A stretch of 33,986 nt of DNA, taken from contig NZ_FREX01000002.1 of the NCBI RefSeq assembly GCF_900143565.1, positions 691,046-725,031 on the forward strand, in the 5' to 3' direction. The notes below the pieces were generated by a model. It was not told the origin of the DNA and searched no databases. It was given only the letters and a program-made list of their open reading frames with translations. A program made the position numbers and the translations under genes. The DNA is from Pseudovibrio sp. Alg231-02 (GTDB taxonomy: Bacteria > Pseudomonadota > Alphaproteobacteria > Rhizobiales > Stappiaceae). Below are positions 1-6,954 of the stretch, in pieces (within the stretch, counting starts at the first letter, position 1; every line of letters starts with the position of its first letter).

Positions 1-617
1 GGGATACTATGCGACAACTCTGGGCTGATTTCGCATATTGCATTTGCCAAGGTGCGCAGATCAGACACTCCTGCAACAGCCTCGAACTCTTCAAATGAGA
101 TCGGGCCATCGTTTCTCGCGGCAATGTTTACGAGTGCAGCATCCAGGAGTAAGTCATCTCCAATTGCATGTGCCGCAATTAAGGCAACATCAGCAGAGCC
201 CTTGCTAATGCGTGGATGTAATTTCCGGAGCGTTTTCAGGGCCTCTTCTGGGAGAGTTCCAATCGTTCCCAATAGAATTCTGGCGACATAACGATAACAT
301 ACGTCTTTCTCGTGAGAGCCACCTGATATAATTTCTGTTCGAGCTAAACCACTTAATGCGATAGCTGCTTCTTCGGGTGTGAAGAATAGGTAGACAGTTT
401 CGTGCAGCCCTCCTTCTTCAATATCTCGGAGTATCCCAGATATTGAAGTGCCAGCAGTTTGTTGAAAGTCTCCCTTTTCCCACATTGTAGCAAGGATAGC
501 GCCACGGTCGAATGGGCTTAAGGCTTGAACATATGAGTTCAACACACCAAAGTCCCGTTGAGCCTCTGGTTGTCGCAGTTGTGAAAGGACAAATGCTCTC
601 GCTGAATTCGTTGTCAT
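1..617 (-). CDS. hypothetical protein, 3' end beyond left edge
   Basis: A minus-strand reading frame stays open from an ATG at 617-615 to the left edge, giving at least 205 residues that begin MTTNSARAFVLSQL. An in-frame stop lies just upstream of this ATG, which fixes the start; the ribosome site is weak. The protein looks soluble and mainly helical, with segments such as LPEEALKTLRKLHPRISKG and SADVALIAAHAIGDDLLLDAA that resemble stacked helical repeats. I recognise no family. A plus-strand frame at 52-291 and a minus-strand frame at 418-660 overlap it but have poor composition. The gene reads away from the T6SS island, so the two are not in one operon. Its C-terminal part lies outside the window. 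Confidence 0.6.
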   Translation of the reverse strand, partial: MTTNSARAFVLSQLRQPEAQRDFGVLNSYVQALSPFDRGAILATMWEKGDFQQTAGTSISGILRDIEEGGLHETVYLFFTPEEAAIALSGLARTEIISGGSHEKDVCYRYVARILLGTIGTLPEEALKTLRKLHPRISKGSADVALIAAHAIGDDLLLDAALVNIAARNDGPISFEEFEAVAGVSDLRTLANAICEISPELSHSI

Positions 618-884
618 TGGGTAACCGAGTTAGAAGGTCAACATATATCGCTAGACTCACTTGATTATGCCGTCTGCATGTTGAGCTTCCAATAGCTCCC
701 TTAGTAGCGATATATACCTTCTACTTGGTTCTTATTGGGCACTCTCAATCCTTTCGGTGAGCAGGTTGCTGTTTGTAATGTTTACCGTACTTCATGAAAA
801 TAGGTTGTTCTGGGGGAAGTTCGGGACTTTGAAAGCATCTCGGCTCTGAGGTTCTGTTTGAATTTTCCCTTATATTACAAGGGG

Positions 885-922
885 AAGCCATTTTTGGCTT
901 AGGTCAGGCCATTTTTGGCCTG
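885..922. repeat. two tandem inverted repeats, GCCA-N4-TGGC type
   Basis: Two perfect dyads sit side by side. The first has arms AAGCCA/TGGCTT (885-890 and 895-900) and the second CAGGCCA/TGGCCTG (905-911 and 916-922); both have a TTTT spacer. They lie about 200-235 bases upstream of the candidate sigma-54 promoter of hcp. That distance suits an enhancer-binding-protein site. A T-rich stretch follows the second dyad, so tandem terminators are the alternative, although no plus-strand gene ends nearby. Confidence 0.5.
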
Positions 923-982
923 CTTCTTTTCCTAGTATTTTCAAGGTGTTGCGCCAAATTCGTGGGCTTGATGCAGGTCTCC

Positions 983-998
983 GGGCCAATTCTGGCCC
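983..998. repeat. third GCCA-N4-TGGC inverted repeat upstream of hcp
   Basis: Arms GGGCCA (983-988) and TGGCCC (993-998) enclose ATTC. The core matches the two dyads at 885-922 and closely resembles the dyad behind hcp at 1807-1828. It lies about 125 bases upstream of the candidate sigma-54 promoter. It could be an activator site, but its function is inferred. Confidence 0.5.
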
Positions 999-1120
999 AT
1001 TATTACTCCCCTCTACGATCTGGATTTAGGTCAGATCTGAATCTTATTAGATTTTATTCTCTAGTTATTTCAACAAGTAAGCGAGTTCTGGTGTGCTCTC
1101 TTCTTCTATTTCTCTCACTC

Positions 1121-1136
1121 TGGCATGCAAGTTGCT
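1121..1136 (+). promoter_or_regulatory. candidate sigma-54 (RpoN) promoter of hcp
   Basis: The 16-base element TGGCATGCAAGTTGCT matches the -24/-12 sigma-54 consensus TGGCAC-N5-TTGCW except at one conserved position (T for C), with the GG and GC dinucleotides correctly spaced. Transcription would start near 1148 and leave an untranslated leader of about 110 bases before hcp. In Vibrio cholerae, hcp operons depend on sigma-54 and the enhancer-binding protein VasH, so the location is biologically sensible. Confidence 0.65.
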
Positions 1137-1259
1137 GTTGTGTTGGTACGCAGCTGCAGACTGGGGTCTGGGGCTGTGGCCCATTCTCATCAAATGGGGT
1201 TCATTTATTTGTTTTGCTGCGTCTGTCCGCACACGGAGGGCGCTCACCAGGAGCATACT

Positions 1260-1775
1260 ATGCCAACACCCGCTTATATCACCATTGAAGGGTCAACTCA
1301 GGGTCCAATCACTCAAGGCGCGTTTACTGAAGATTCCGTCGGTAACGTGTGGCAGGAAGGCCATGAAGACGAGATCATGGTGCAGGCCATTGATCACACT
1401 GTCATCATTCCTCGTGATATCCAGTCCGGCCAGCCAGCTGGTCAGCGCGTGCACACTCCGTTCAAGTTCACCTGCTCCATGAACAAGTCCATCCCGCTGC
1501 TGTATAATGCGCTGGTTTCCGGTGAGATGCTGCCGAAGTGTGAAGTCAAATGGTACCGCACCAATTCTTCCGGCAAGCAGGAGCATTTCTTCACCACCTC
1601 CTTTGAAGATGCGCTGATCACCAACATCGAGTGTGGCCTGCCACATTGTCAGGATCCGAAGAACGCTGACTTCACTCAGTTGATCACCATTGAACTGTCT
1701 TACCGCAAAATCATGTGGGAGCATACAGTCTCCGGCACGTCCGGTGCTGATGACTGGCGCGCGCCTGCAGCTTAA
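1260..1775 (+). CDS. hcp: Hcp family type VI secretion tube protein
   Basis: Hcp hexamers stack into the inner tube of the T6SS and carry small effectors. The 171-residue product has the family's usual length and typical Hcp features: a start MPTPAYITIEG, the segment GHEDEIMVQAIDHTVIIPRD, a conserved HTPFKFTCSMNKSIPLL stretch, and the late strand region LITIELSYRKIMWEH. The ATG at 1260 is chosen because AGGAG at 1249-1253 precedes it at good spacing and the family N-terminus begins there; the frame is open further upstream to 1125, but that part reads as leader. It is the first gene of the cargo island, behind a candidate sigma-54 promoter. Two hairpins follow it, which may keep hcp mRNA abundant relative to downstream genes. 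Confidence 0.93.
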   Translation: MPTPAYITIEGSTQGPITQGAFTEDSVGNVWQEGHEDEIMVQAIDHTVIIPRDIQSGQPAGQRVHTPFKFTCSMNKSIPLLYNALVSGEMLPKCEVKWYRTNSSGKQEHFFTTSFEDALITNIECGLPHCQDPKNADFTQLITIELSYRKIMWEHTVSGTSGADDWRAPAA

Positions 1776-1781
1776 GTCTCT

Positions 1782-1828
1782 ATCCTCATTGAGGATGGAA
1801 GTCAGATCCGGGCCAGCTTTGGCCCGGA
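1782..1828 (+). terminator. tandem hairpins after hcp (processing or partial termination)
   Basis: Hairpin one has arms ATCCTC (1782-1787) and GAGGAT (1791-1796). Hairpin two is a perfect 9-bp stem, TCCGGGCCA (1807-1815) and TGGCCCGGA (1820-1828), with a GCTT loop. No T-run follows, so full intrinsic termination is unlikely. A role in mRNA stability or in attenuation between hcp and the next genes is more plausible. Hairpin two belongs to the same GCCA-N4-TGGC family as the dyads upstream of hcp. Confidence 0.5.
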
Positions 1829-1893
1829 CACTGTCTCTGGGTGAGTTCATCATGTGCCGTCTTTGATTTAGGCCTGATCTGCGGAGTTGGAAT

Positions 1894-2190
1894 ATGCAGT
1901 TTGTCTCTGGCAAAGCCTCAGCAAAGCGCGGCTATTTGCGCAGCTTCTTTCGCAGCTTGCTGTGGCGACGGCGCAAGGTGGAGGCGGTAGCTGAAGCTGC
2001 ACCCAAAGAGTGCGATCCGGCAGGTACCGCTCATGTGGTTCTGCAAGGTCGTGACCGGCCTGAGCGCTCGTCAGATGCGCTGCACGAAGATCTGTCGGAA
2101 GAGCTGGAGATCCGGGGCTTTCTGGATCAGTTTCCCGGCCACCGCTTGATGGTCAAGCCCGGGGATCAGCCGCACAAGGAGATATTCTGA
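1894..2190 (+). CDS. small hypothetical protein of the T6SS cargo operon
   Basis: This 98-residue protein has a strongly basic N-terminal third (KRGYLRSFFRSLLWRRRK) followed by an acidic segment near residues 62-75 (SSDALHEDLSEELEIRGFL). No signal peptide or membrane helix is evident. The ATG at 1894 follows GGAG at 1883-1886. Its stop overlaps the ATG of the next gene by one base, so the two are probably translationally coupled. Position between hcp and a membrane-active candidate effector suggests a loading adaptor or chaperone, but I recognise no family and this role is inference from context only. Confidence 0.65.
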   Translation: MQFVSGKASAKRGYLRSFFRSLLWRRRKVEAVAEAAPKECDPAGTAHVVLQGRDRPERSSDALHEDLSEELEIRGFLDQFPGHRLMVKPGDQPHKEIF

Positions 2191-3086
2191 TGGTCTATCC
2201 GCTGGCGGAACAGAGACTGGCGCAGCAACATAGTGCAGCTCATGATGTAAATCCGGTTCAGGATGAGGCAATCGCGGTTTCTCTTGAGGCGTTTGCTCAG
2301 GCGATCGTAGATGCCCATCAGAGCATGGCGCTTATGACTGGTGGAGCTTTAGATTTAGCCACCTTGCCCGGCACGTTGCTGGACAGCCGGTCAGGACATC
2401 AGCTTTTGAAAGAGATCGGTATTAAGGGGCGTTATTACACCAAGATAGCCAATGGGAAGACCTACGTCATCTTCAAGGGCTATCCTGCAGTGCGCGAGGT
2501 TCTTAAGGGGACACGGTATCTGTCGTCCTCTCCAAAGGTTGTTGCTTTTGGAATTGGACCTGAAGCCATTCGGGCAGGTGGCCGGGCGAATGCGGTGATC
2601 ATGATCACCTGCTATGTGGCCCTGGATATCATGCAGTTCATCATGAGCGATACGCAGCTTTACAGCGAACTGTTTGCCAACATCATTGTCGATGTGGCGA
2701 TCGGGGCTGTTGCCATTGGGGCTGGCATGGCCGCTGCAGCTGCTGGCGCGCTTCTGGCCGGTGCTATCACGACAGTTGCTATTCCTGCCCTTGCCATTAC
2801 GGCTGGTGCCATTGTTGTTGGTATGGCTGTTGGTATGGCGCTTGGACAACTGGACAAGATGTTTGGCTTGCGAGAAAAACTGTCTGCAGCCTTGCGCTGG
2901 ACTGGTGAGGCGGTTGCGCGCGGCCTTCAGAAAACCGGTCAAGTTATTCGTGAAGCACAAGTTTCCATGCGCCAGAAGGTGGAAGAGCTTGAACGCCGCA
3001 GCAATCGGTTTTTCTATGATCTGGAACGCGAGACCATCTGGCATTTGGGTGGGCCTGATCTTTACAACCAGATCTACAGGCGGTGA
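2190..3086 (+). CDS. candidate membrane-active (pore-forming type) T6SS effector
   Basis: The 298-residue product is soluble for about 130 residues, then has a hydrophobic helix (about 133-152, MITCYVALDIMQFIM) and a long glycine/alanine-rich hydrophobic stretch (about 160-225, with GMAAAAAGALLAGAITTV and AGAIVVGMAVGMALG). A charged, probably coiled C-terminus follows (about 240-298). This helical-hairpin and glycine-zipper composition is typical of pore-forming colicin-like and T6SS effectors. AAGGAG at 2176-2181 serves the ATG at 2190. The following gene overlaps its stop and encodes a three-helix membrane protein, the arrangement expected of an effector with its immunity protein. Delivery by the neighbouring Hcp or VgrG is inferred. 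A non-toxic membrane protein remains possible. Confidence 0.6.
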   Translation: MVYPLAEQRLAQQHSAAHDVNPVQDEAIAVSLEAFAQAIVDAHQSMALMTGGALDLATLPGTLLDSRSGHQLLKEIGIKGRYYTKIANGKTYVIFKGYPAVREVLKGTRYLSSSPKVVAFGIGPEAIRAGGRANAVIMITCYVALDIMQFIMSDTQLYSELFANIIVDVAIGAVAIGAGMAAAAAGALLAGAITTVAIPALAITAGAIVVGMAVGMALGQLDKMFGLREKLSAALRWTGEAVARGLQKTGQVIREAQVSMRQKVEELERRSNRFFYDLERETIWHLGGPDLYNQIYRR

Positions 3087-3598
3087 TGATGATCAACTGG
3101 TACATCAATAAGACCGTTCAATTTGGGCAGTGGATTGGCCGGGATCCGCGCAGAGCACACGGGTTCGCTGCTGTGCTTGATCTTTTGATGGTGTTCTTGG
3201 TGTGGAGTACGATCTCTGACTTTCTGTATGCGCAGCAGGTCATTGAGCTTGGACAAGACAACTTTGAAATTGCTCATGGCATCCAGGCTTTAGCTCTTGG
3301 ATCTGTTGCGATCCCCATCACCCATTTTGTCTTCACGCCCTGGGGGCATCAACGGCTGCAATGGTCCGTAAAGACATACCTCATTCTCATTTTCGGATCG
3401 CTCCTGGTCTTTGCTATTTCTGGCAATCTATGGTCGCAATCAATTGGGCAAAGAGCGCAGGACGAAGGGTACTTACTCTGCCAGAACGAGTTCTTCGCAC
3501 CGGCAAAGGCCTTCCATACCTATGTGCGCCCGGGCACTTTATGTCCCGCTGATGAATGGCATTCCAAACCCTATCCACCGCCAGCGGTGAGGCCCTAA
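3086..3598 (+). CDS. three-helix membrane protein, likely immunity protein
   Basis: The ATG at 3086 shares its A with the TGA of the upstream gene, indicating translational coupling; a GTG at 3083 is an alternative start. The roughly 170-residue product has three hydrophobic helices, about residues 25-50, 67-87 and 94-117, and then a C-terminal tail of about 50 residues containing two cysteines (QNEFFAP region and RPGTLCPADEW). An inner-membrane location fits an immunity protein protecting against a pore-forming toxin, since such proteins normally sit in the target membrane. I do not recognise the sequence family; the call rests on topology and on the tight coupling to the candidate effector. 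Confidence 0.55.
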   Translation: MMINWYINKTVQFGQWIGRDPRRAHGFAAVLDLLMVFLVWSTISDFLYAQQVIELGQDNFEIAHGIQALALGSVAIPITHFVFTPWGHQRLQWSVKTYLILIFGSLLVFAISGNLWSQSIGQRAQDEGYLLCQNEFFAPAKAFHTYVRPGTLCPADEWHSKPYPPPAVRP

Positions 3599-3664
3599 CG
3601 AGCCCTCCAGACCACTCTCAATACTTGTACGTCCTTTGTTTTTTCTTTTGCCAGTGAGTTTGTT

Positions 3665-5875
3665 ATGAATGCTATTGTCCAAATCCCGCAGCTCTTCCAG
3701 GAACAAGATCTGGCCTTCACCTTTGCAGCTCCTGCGCAGCCCAACGCGGAGTTGTTGGTCACCGGGTTCTCGGCAACAGAGCGTCTCAATGGGCTCACGC
3801 AGATCCAGATTGAGCTTGCCAGCCCCGACAACGCTCTCGACTTGCATAGCCTGCTCGACACGCCCGCCACGCTGACCATTCATCATAAATACGAGGGCCT
3901 GCGCCATCTCTCCGGAGTGATCGCCGAGATTGCCCGGGGCAATGAAGGCCATCACCGCACCAGTTACTCACTCACGCTGCTGCCCAACCTGCACCGGCTC
4001 GCCCATGGCTCTGACTGCCGGATCTTTCAAAAGAAAAGCGTGCCCGAGATCGTCAAGATCCTGCTCAAGGAACACGGCGTCGAGGATGTGAAGTGGGATC
4101 TGACCGAACCTCATGAGGCCCGCGAATACTGCGTGCAGTACCGGGAAAGTCACTTAAGCTTTTTAGATCGCATCACGGCAGAAGAAGGCATCTGGTACTA
4201 CTTCACCTATGGTGCCAATGGCCAGCATACGCTGCAGTTCATTGATAACCCGCAGATCGTCTCGCAGCTGCCGGACCAGCCAAGGCTGGAATACAACGCC
4301 ATGGTTGGCGGGGCTGTCAAAGGCGTCTATTGCAACAGCTTTGTCCTGCGCGAGCAGCTGCGCGCCACCAGCTTCATGCAGCGCGATTACTCGTTCAAGA
4401 ACCCGCCTTACAACCAACAACACGCTCATCAGCGCGGTGAAGACAACGGCTCTGCGGGAGACTATGCACTCTATGAGTATCCAGGGCGCTACAAGGCCGA
4501 TGGTGTCGGCAAGCCGTTCACAAAACACCGGCTGGAGGCAGCACGCGTTGAGGCCACCACAGGCCACGGGGCGACCAATGCTATTCACCTGATGGCAGGT
4601 CATCAGTTTGCCCTCACGGACCACCCGAACAGCGATTACAACATCAAGTATCATTTGCTCACCGTCTCGCATCAGGGCAGCCAGCCGCAAGCCGTGGCTG
4701 AGGAAGCTGGCAGCGGCACCACCACTTACAGTGCCGGGTTTGAGGTCATGCCCGCCCGTCTGCCATACCGGCCCAAACTGCTCAAAAAGCCCTTGGTGGA
4801 CGGCCCACAGATCGCCCATGTCACCGGACCGGAAGGTGAAGAGATTTACTGCGATGAACATGGCCGGGTGAAAGTCTGGTTCCCGTGGGACCGTCACGGC
4901 AAGAAGAACGACACTTCCTCCTGCTGGATCCGCGTGTCCTCCAACTGGGCCGGCGCCAGCTGGGGCCACATCGCCATCCCCCGCATCGGCCACGAAGTCA
5001 TCGTAGACTTCCTCGAAGGCGACCCAGACCAGCCAATCATCACGGGGCGGACGTACCACAACAATAACAAGTCACCTTACCAACTGCCGGACCACAAAAC
5101 CAAGATGGTTATCCGATCCGACAGCCATAAAGAAGATGGCTACAACGAGATCTCATTTGAGGATGAAGCTGGCAAACAGAATATCTTCACCCATGCCCAG
5201 AAAGATCAGACGATCAAAGTTCTCAATAACCGGGCCAAGCGCATTGAGAATAACCAGATTGAAAGCGTCGGCTCCAACAAGAGCATTGAGATTGGCGGCA
5301 ACCATCAGGAGAAAATTGGTGGGTCGATGAATGTCTCCATTGGTGGAGGATCTGGGGGGGCACTCATGGGAACACTTGGTGCAGTACTTGCTGCTGGGGG
5401 CAAAGATAGTGCAATTGGAGCTGAAGCTACTGGTAACTCTGCAGTAGGCACCTTCATGTCCGGTGTTGCAGCTGCGGGGGCATTAGCAGAAGGGGCGTCG
5501 TTGGGAGGAAATGCTGGCTTCAATTCATCAAAAAATCATTTCCTCGAGGCAGGCAGGGACCAACAAGGAACAGCAGCTGCAATCGGGGGCATGCTCTCTC
5601 AGATCATGCCGATCAGTGGAGTTCACAACACGATCGTCGAAAAGTTTGAAAGCAATACGGTTGGAATAGGTAAAACTGAACAGGTTGGTGCTTACAAAAA
5701 CACGTCGGTAGGCCACACTCAGACAATTAATGTGGGCGAAGAGTTAATCATCAAAGTCGGTAAGTCTAAATTGATTATGGACAAAGACGGCAACGTGACA
5801 ATCTCTGGTGCTAAGTTCAATTTCACAGCCTCTGGTCACGTTCAGATCAACGGCAAAGTCGTTGATATCAATTAG
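3665..5875 (+). CDS. vgrG: VgrG type VI secretion spike protein
   Basis: VgrG trimers form the T6SS spike that carries effectors. The 736-residue product has the gp27-like N-terminal half (about 20-370, including ELLVTGFSATERLNGLTQIQ, YCVQYRESHLSFLDRI and EEGIWYYF). The gp5-like OB domain follows at about 385-470 (EEIYCDEHGRVKVWFPWDR, SSCWIRVSSNWAGASWG, IPRIGHEVIVDFLEGDPDQP). A beta-helix with repeated IG/VG units comes next. At about 558-655 the beta-helix is interrupted by a glycine/alanine-rich segment with hydrophobic stretches before the repeats resume and end in KFNFTASGHVQINGKVVDIN. The GC content falls visibly after about position 5120. The next gene, a DUF2169 adaptor, starts 8 bases downstream. 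Confidence 0.95.
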   Translation: MNAIVQIPQLFQEQDLAFTFAAPAQPNAELLVTGFSATERLNGLTQIQIELASPDNALDLHSLLDTPATLTIHHKYEGLRHLSGVIAEIARGNEGHHRTSYSLTLLPNLHRLAHGSDCRIFQKKSVPEIVKILLKEHGVEDVKWDLTEPHEAREYCVQYRESHLSFLDRITAEEGIWYYFTYGANGQHTLQFIDNPQIVSQLPDQPRLEYNAMVGGAVKGVYCNSFVLREQLRATSFMQRDYSFKNPPYNQQHAHQRGEDNGSAGDYALYEYPGRYKADGVGKPFTKHRLEAARVEATTGHGATNAIHLMAGHQFALTDHPNSDYNIKYHLLTVSHQGSQPQAVAEEAGSGTTTYSAGFEVMPARLPYRPKLLKKPLVDGPQIAHVTGPEGEEIYCDEHGRVKVWFPWDRHGKKNDTSSCWIRVSSNWAGASWGHIAIPRIGHEVIVDFLEGDPDQPIITGRTYHNNNKSPYQLPDHKTKMVIRSDSHKEDGYNEISFEDEAGKQNIFTHAQKDQTIKVLNNRAKRIENNQIESVGSNKSIEIGGNHQEKIGGSMNVSIGGGSGGALMGTLGAVLAAGGKDSAIGAEATGNSAVGTFMSGVAAAGALAEGASLGGNAGFNSSKNHFLEAGRDQQGTAAAIGGMLSQIMPISGVHNTIVEKFESNTVGIGKTEQVGAYKNTSVGHTQTINVGEELIIKVGKSKLIMDKDGNVTISGAKFNFTASGHVQINGKVVDIN

Positions 5876-5883
5876 AGGCTGCT

Positions 5884-6954
5884 ATGCTGGATAAAAACAC
5901 AACAGGTTTTGCAGCTCTGGGATTTGAACAGATCCATCGTGACGGAACCCCCATGGGTGTTGTTGCAGTTCGGGGGCGTTTCGAGATTGAAGAAGGTGGG
6001 CGCCTAGCAGTTAGCAGTACGCAAGAGCTTGTACTGGAAGATGTTTACGAAGCGGATCCGCATAAAACACCTATGCTCGCTTGCTCAGATCTGGTGCCCT
6101 TTAAGCCCAACAGTGATGTTACTGCCTTAGTAAACACTTACCCGCCGGGTGATGGTAAGGCAGACAGATGGCATTGTGGCGTAAAGACTGGTGCCCATGA
6201 ATACATATTAGAGGTGCAGGGACCATCTAATTGGAGTTTTCAAAAAGAGAGCTGGAAGTATTCACAGCCTCGGCCCATAGGCTTTGCCCATCTAGATTAC
6301 AGGCTTGCGGTAAGTGATCAGATTGCTGAGGGGCCTGTTAACGAGGATGTGCCGCAGAACCCTTTGGGTATGCCTGCTTTGAAGGAGGAGTACCTCCATA
6401 AAGACAAAGAATATCCCATCCCCTTAATCAGATCGTTAAATAGCCAGACCAAGCTTGATGACCATTTCTCTCTTAACGGGTTTGGGCCTATTCCCTCATT
6501 TTGGCGGTGTCGCCAGCAGTATGCTGGCACCTATGATAAGGCATGGAAAGAAAACCGACACCCGCAACTTCCAGAGGATTTTGATTACCGGTTTTACCAA
6601 TGTGCCAATCCTAAGCTTATTCAAAATGGATATTTGCAAGGCAATGAACGAATAGAGCTTGCCGGAGTTCAGCCAGATGGCAGTAATTTGGCATTCAACT
6701 TGCCGATGCTTCTCTTTATTGCTCAGTATCATTGGATTGATGGTCGCGAAGCAATGTTGCGCCTGAACCTGGACGGTGTTCACATCAACACCAGTACATC
6801 CCCAGGCACCGTTGATCTGACCTGGCGAGGTTGGCTGCCCATCTGTCCTGCATTCTTTAAAATAGACCTGAGCCTAAGCGGGTTTGATGATGAGGAAGCA
6901 AGAGCGGTTCCTTCATCCGGTTTATTTGGGTTCAGCGAGGAGGAAACGGCATGA
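5884..6954 (+). CDS. DUF2169 T6SS effector adaptor
   Basis: DUF2169 proteins are adaptors that help load PAAR-like effectors onto VgrG and are encoded between the two, exactly as here. The 356-residue product shows the family pattern: N-terminal GFAALGFEQIHRDGTPMGVVAVRGRFEI, a central ACSDLVPFKPNSDV motif, the GFGPIPSFWRCRQQYAGTYD motif region, FDYRFYQCANP, and a C-terminal AMLRLNLDGVHIN segment. The start lies 8 bases after vgrG. The last four bases overlap the ATG of the PAAR-like gene (ATGA), so the three form one translation unit. It shares the lower GC content of the vgrG 3' end and the effector gene, suggesting that all were acquired as one module. Confidence 0.85.
   Translation: MLDKNTTGFAALGFEQIHRDGTPMGVVAVRGRFEIEEGGRLAVSSTQELVLEDVYEADPHKTPMLACSDLVPFKPNSDVTALVNTYPPGDGKADRWHCGVKTGAHEYILEVQGPSNWSFQKESWKYSQPRPIGFAHLDYRLAVSDQIAEGPVNEDVPQNPLGMPALKEEYLHKDKEYPIPLIRSLNSQTKLDDHFSLNGFGPIPSFWRCRQQYAGTYDKAWKENRHPQLPEDFDYRFYQCANPKLIQNGYLQGNERIELAGVQPDGSNLAFNLPMLLFIAQYHWIDGREAMLRLNLDGVHINTSTSPGTVDLTWRGWLPICPAFFKIDLSLSGFDDEEARAVPSSGLFGFSEEETA

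Noticed and set aside
418-660. Minus-strand frame of 80 codons at the left end
   Set aside because: It overlaps the longer open frame starting at 617, which has better protein-like composition and continues past the edge.
4163-5059. Minus-strand open frame of 298 codons inside vgrG
   Set aside because: It is a shadow of the VgrG coding strand, which has all family motifs; there is no ribosome site or independent similarity.
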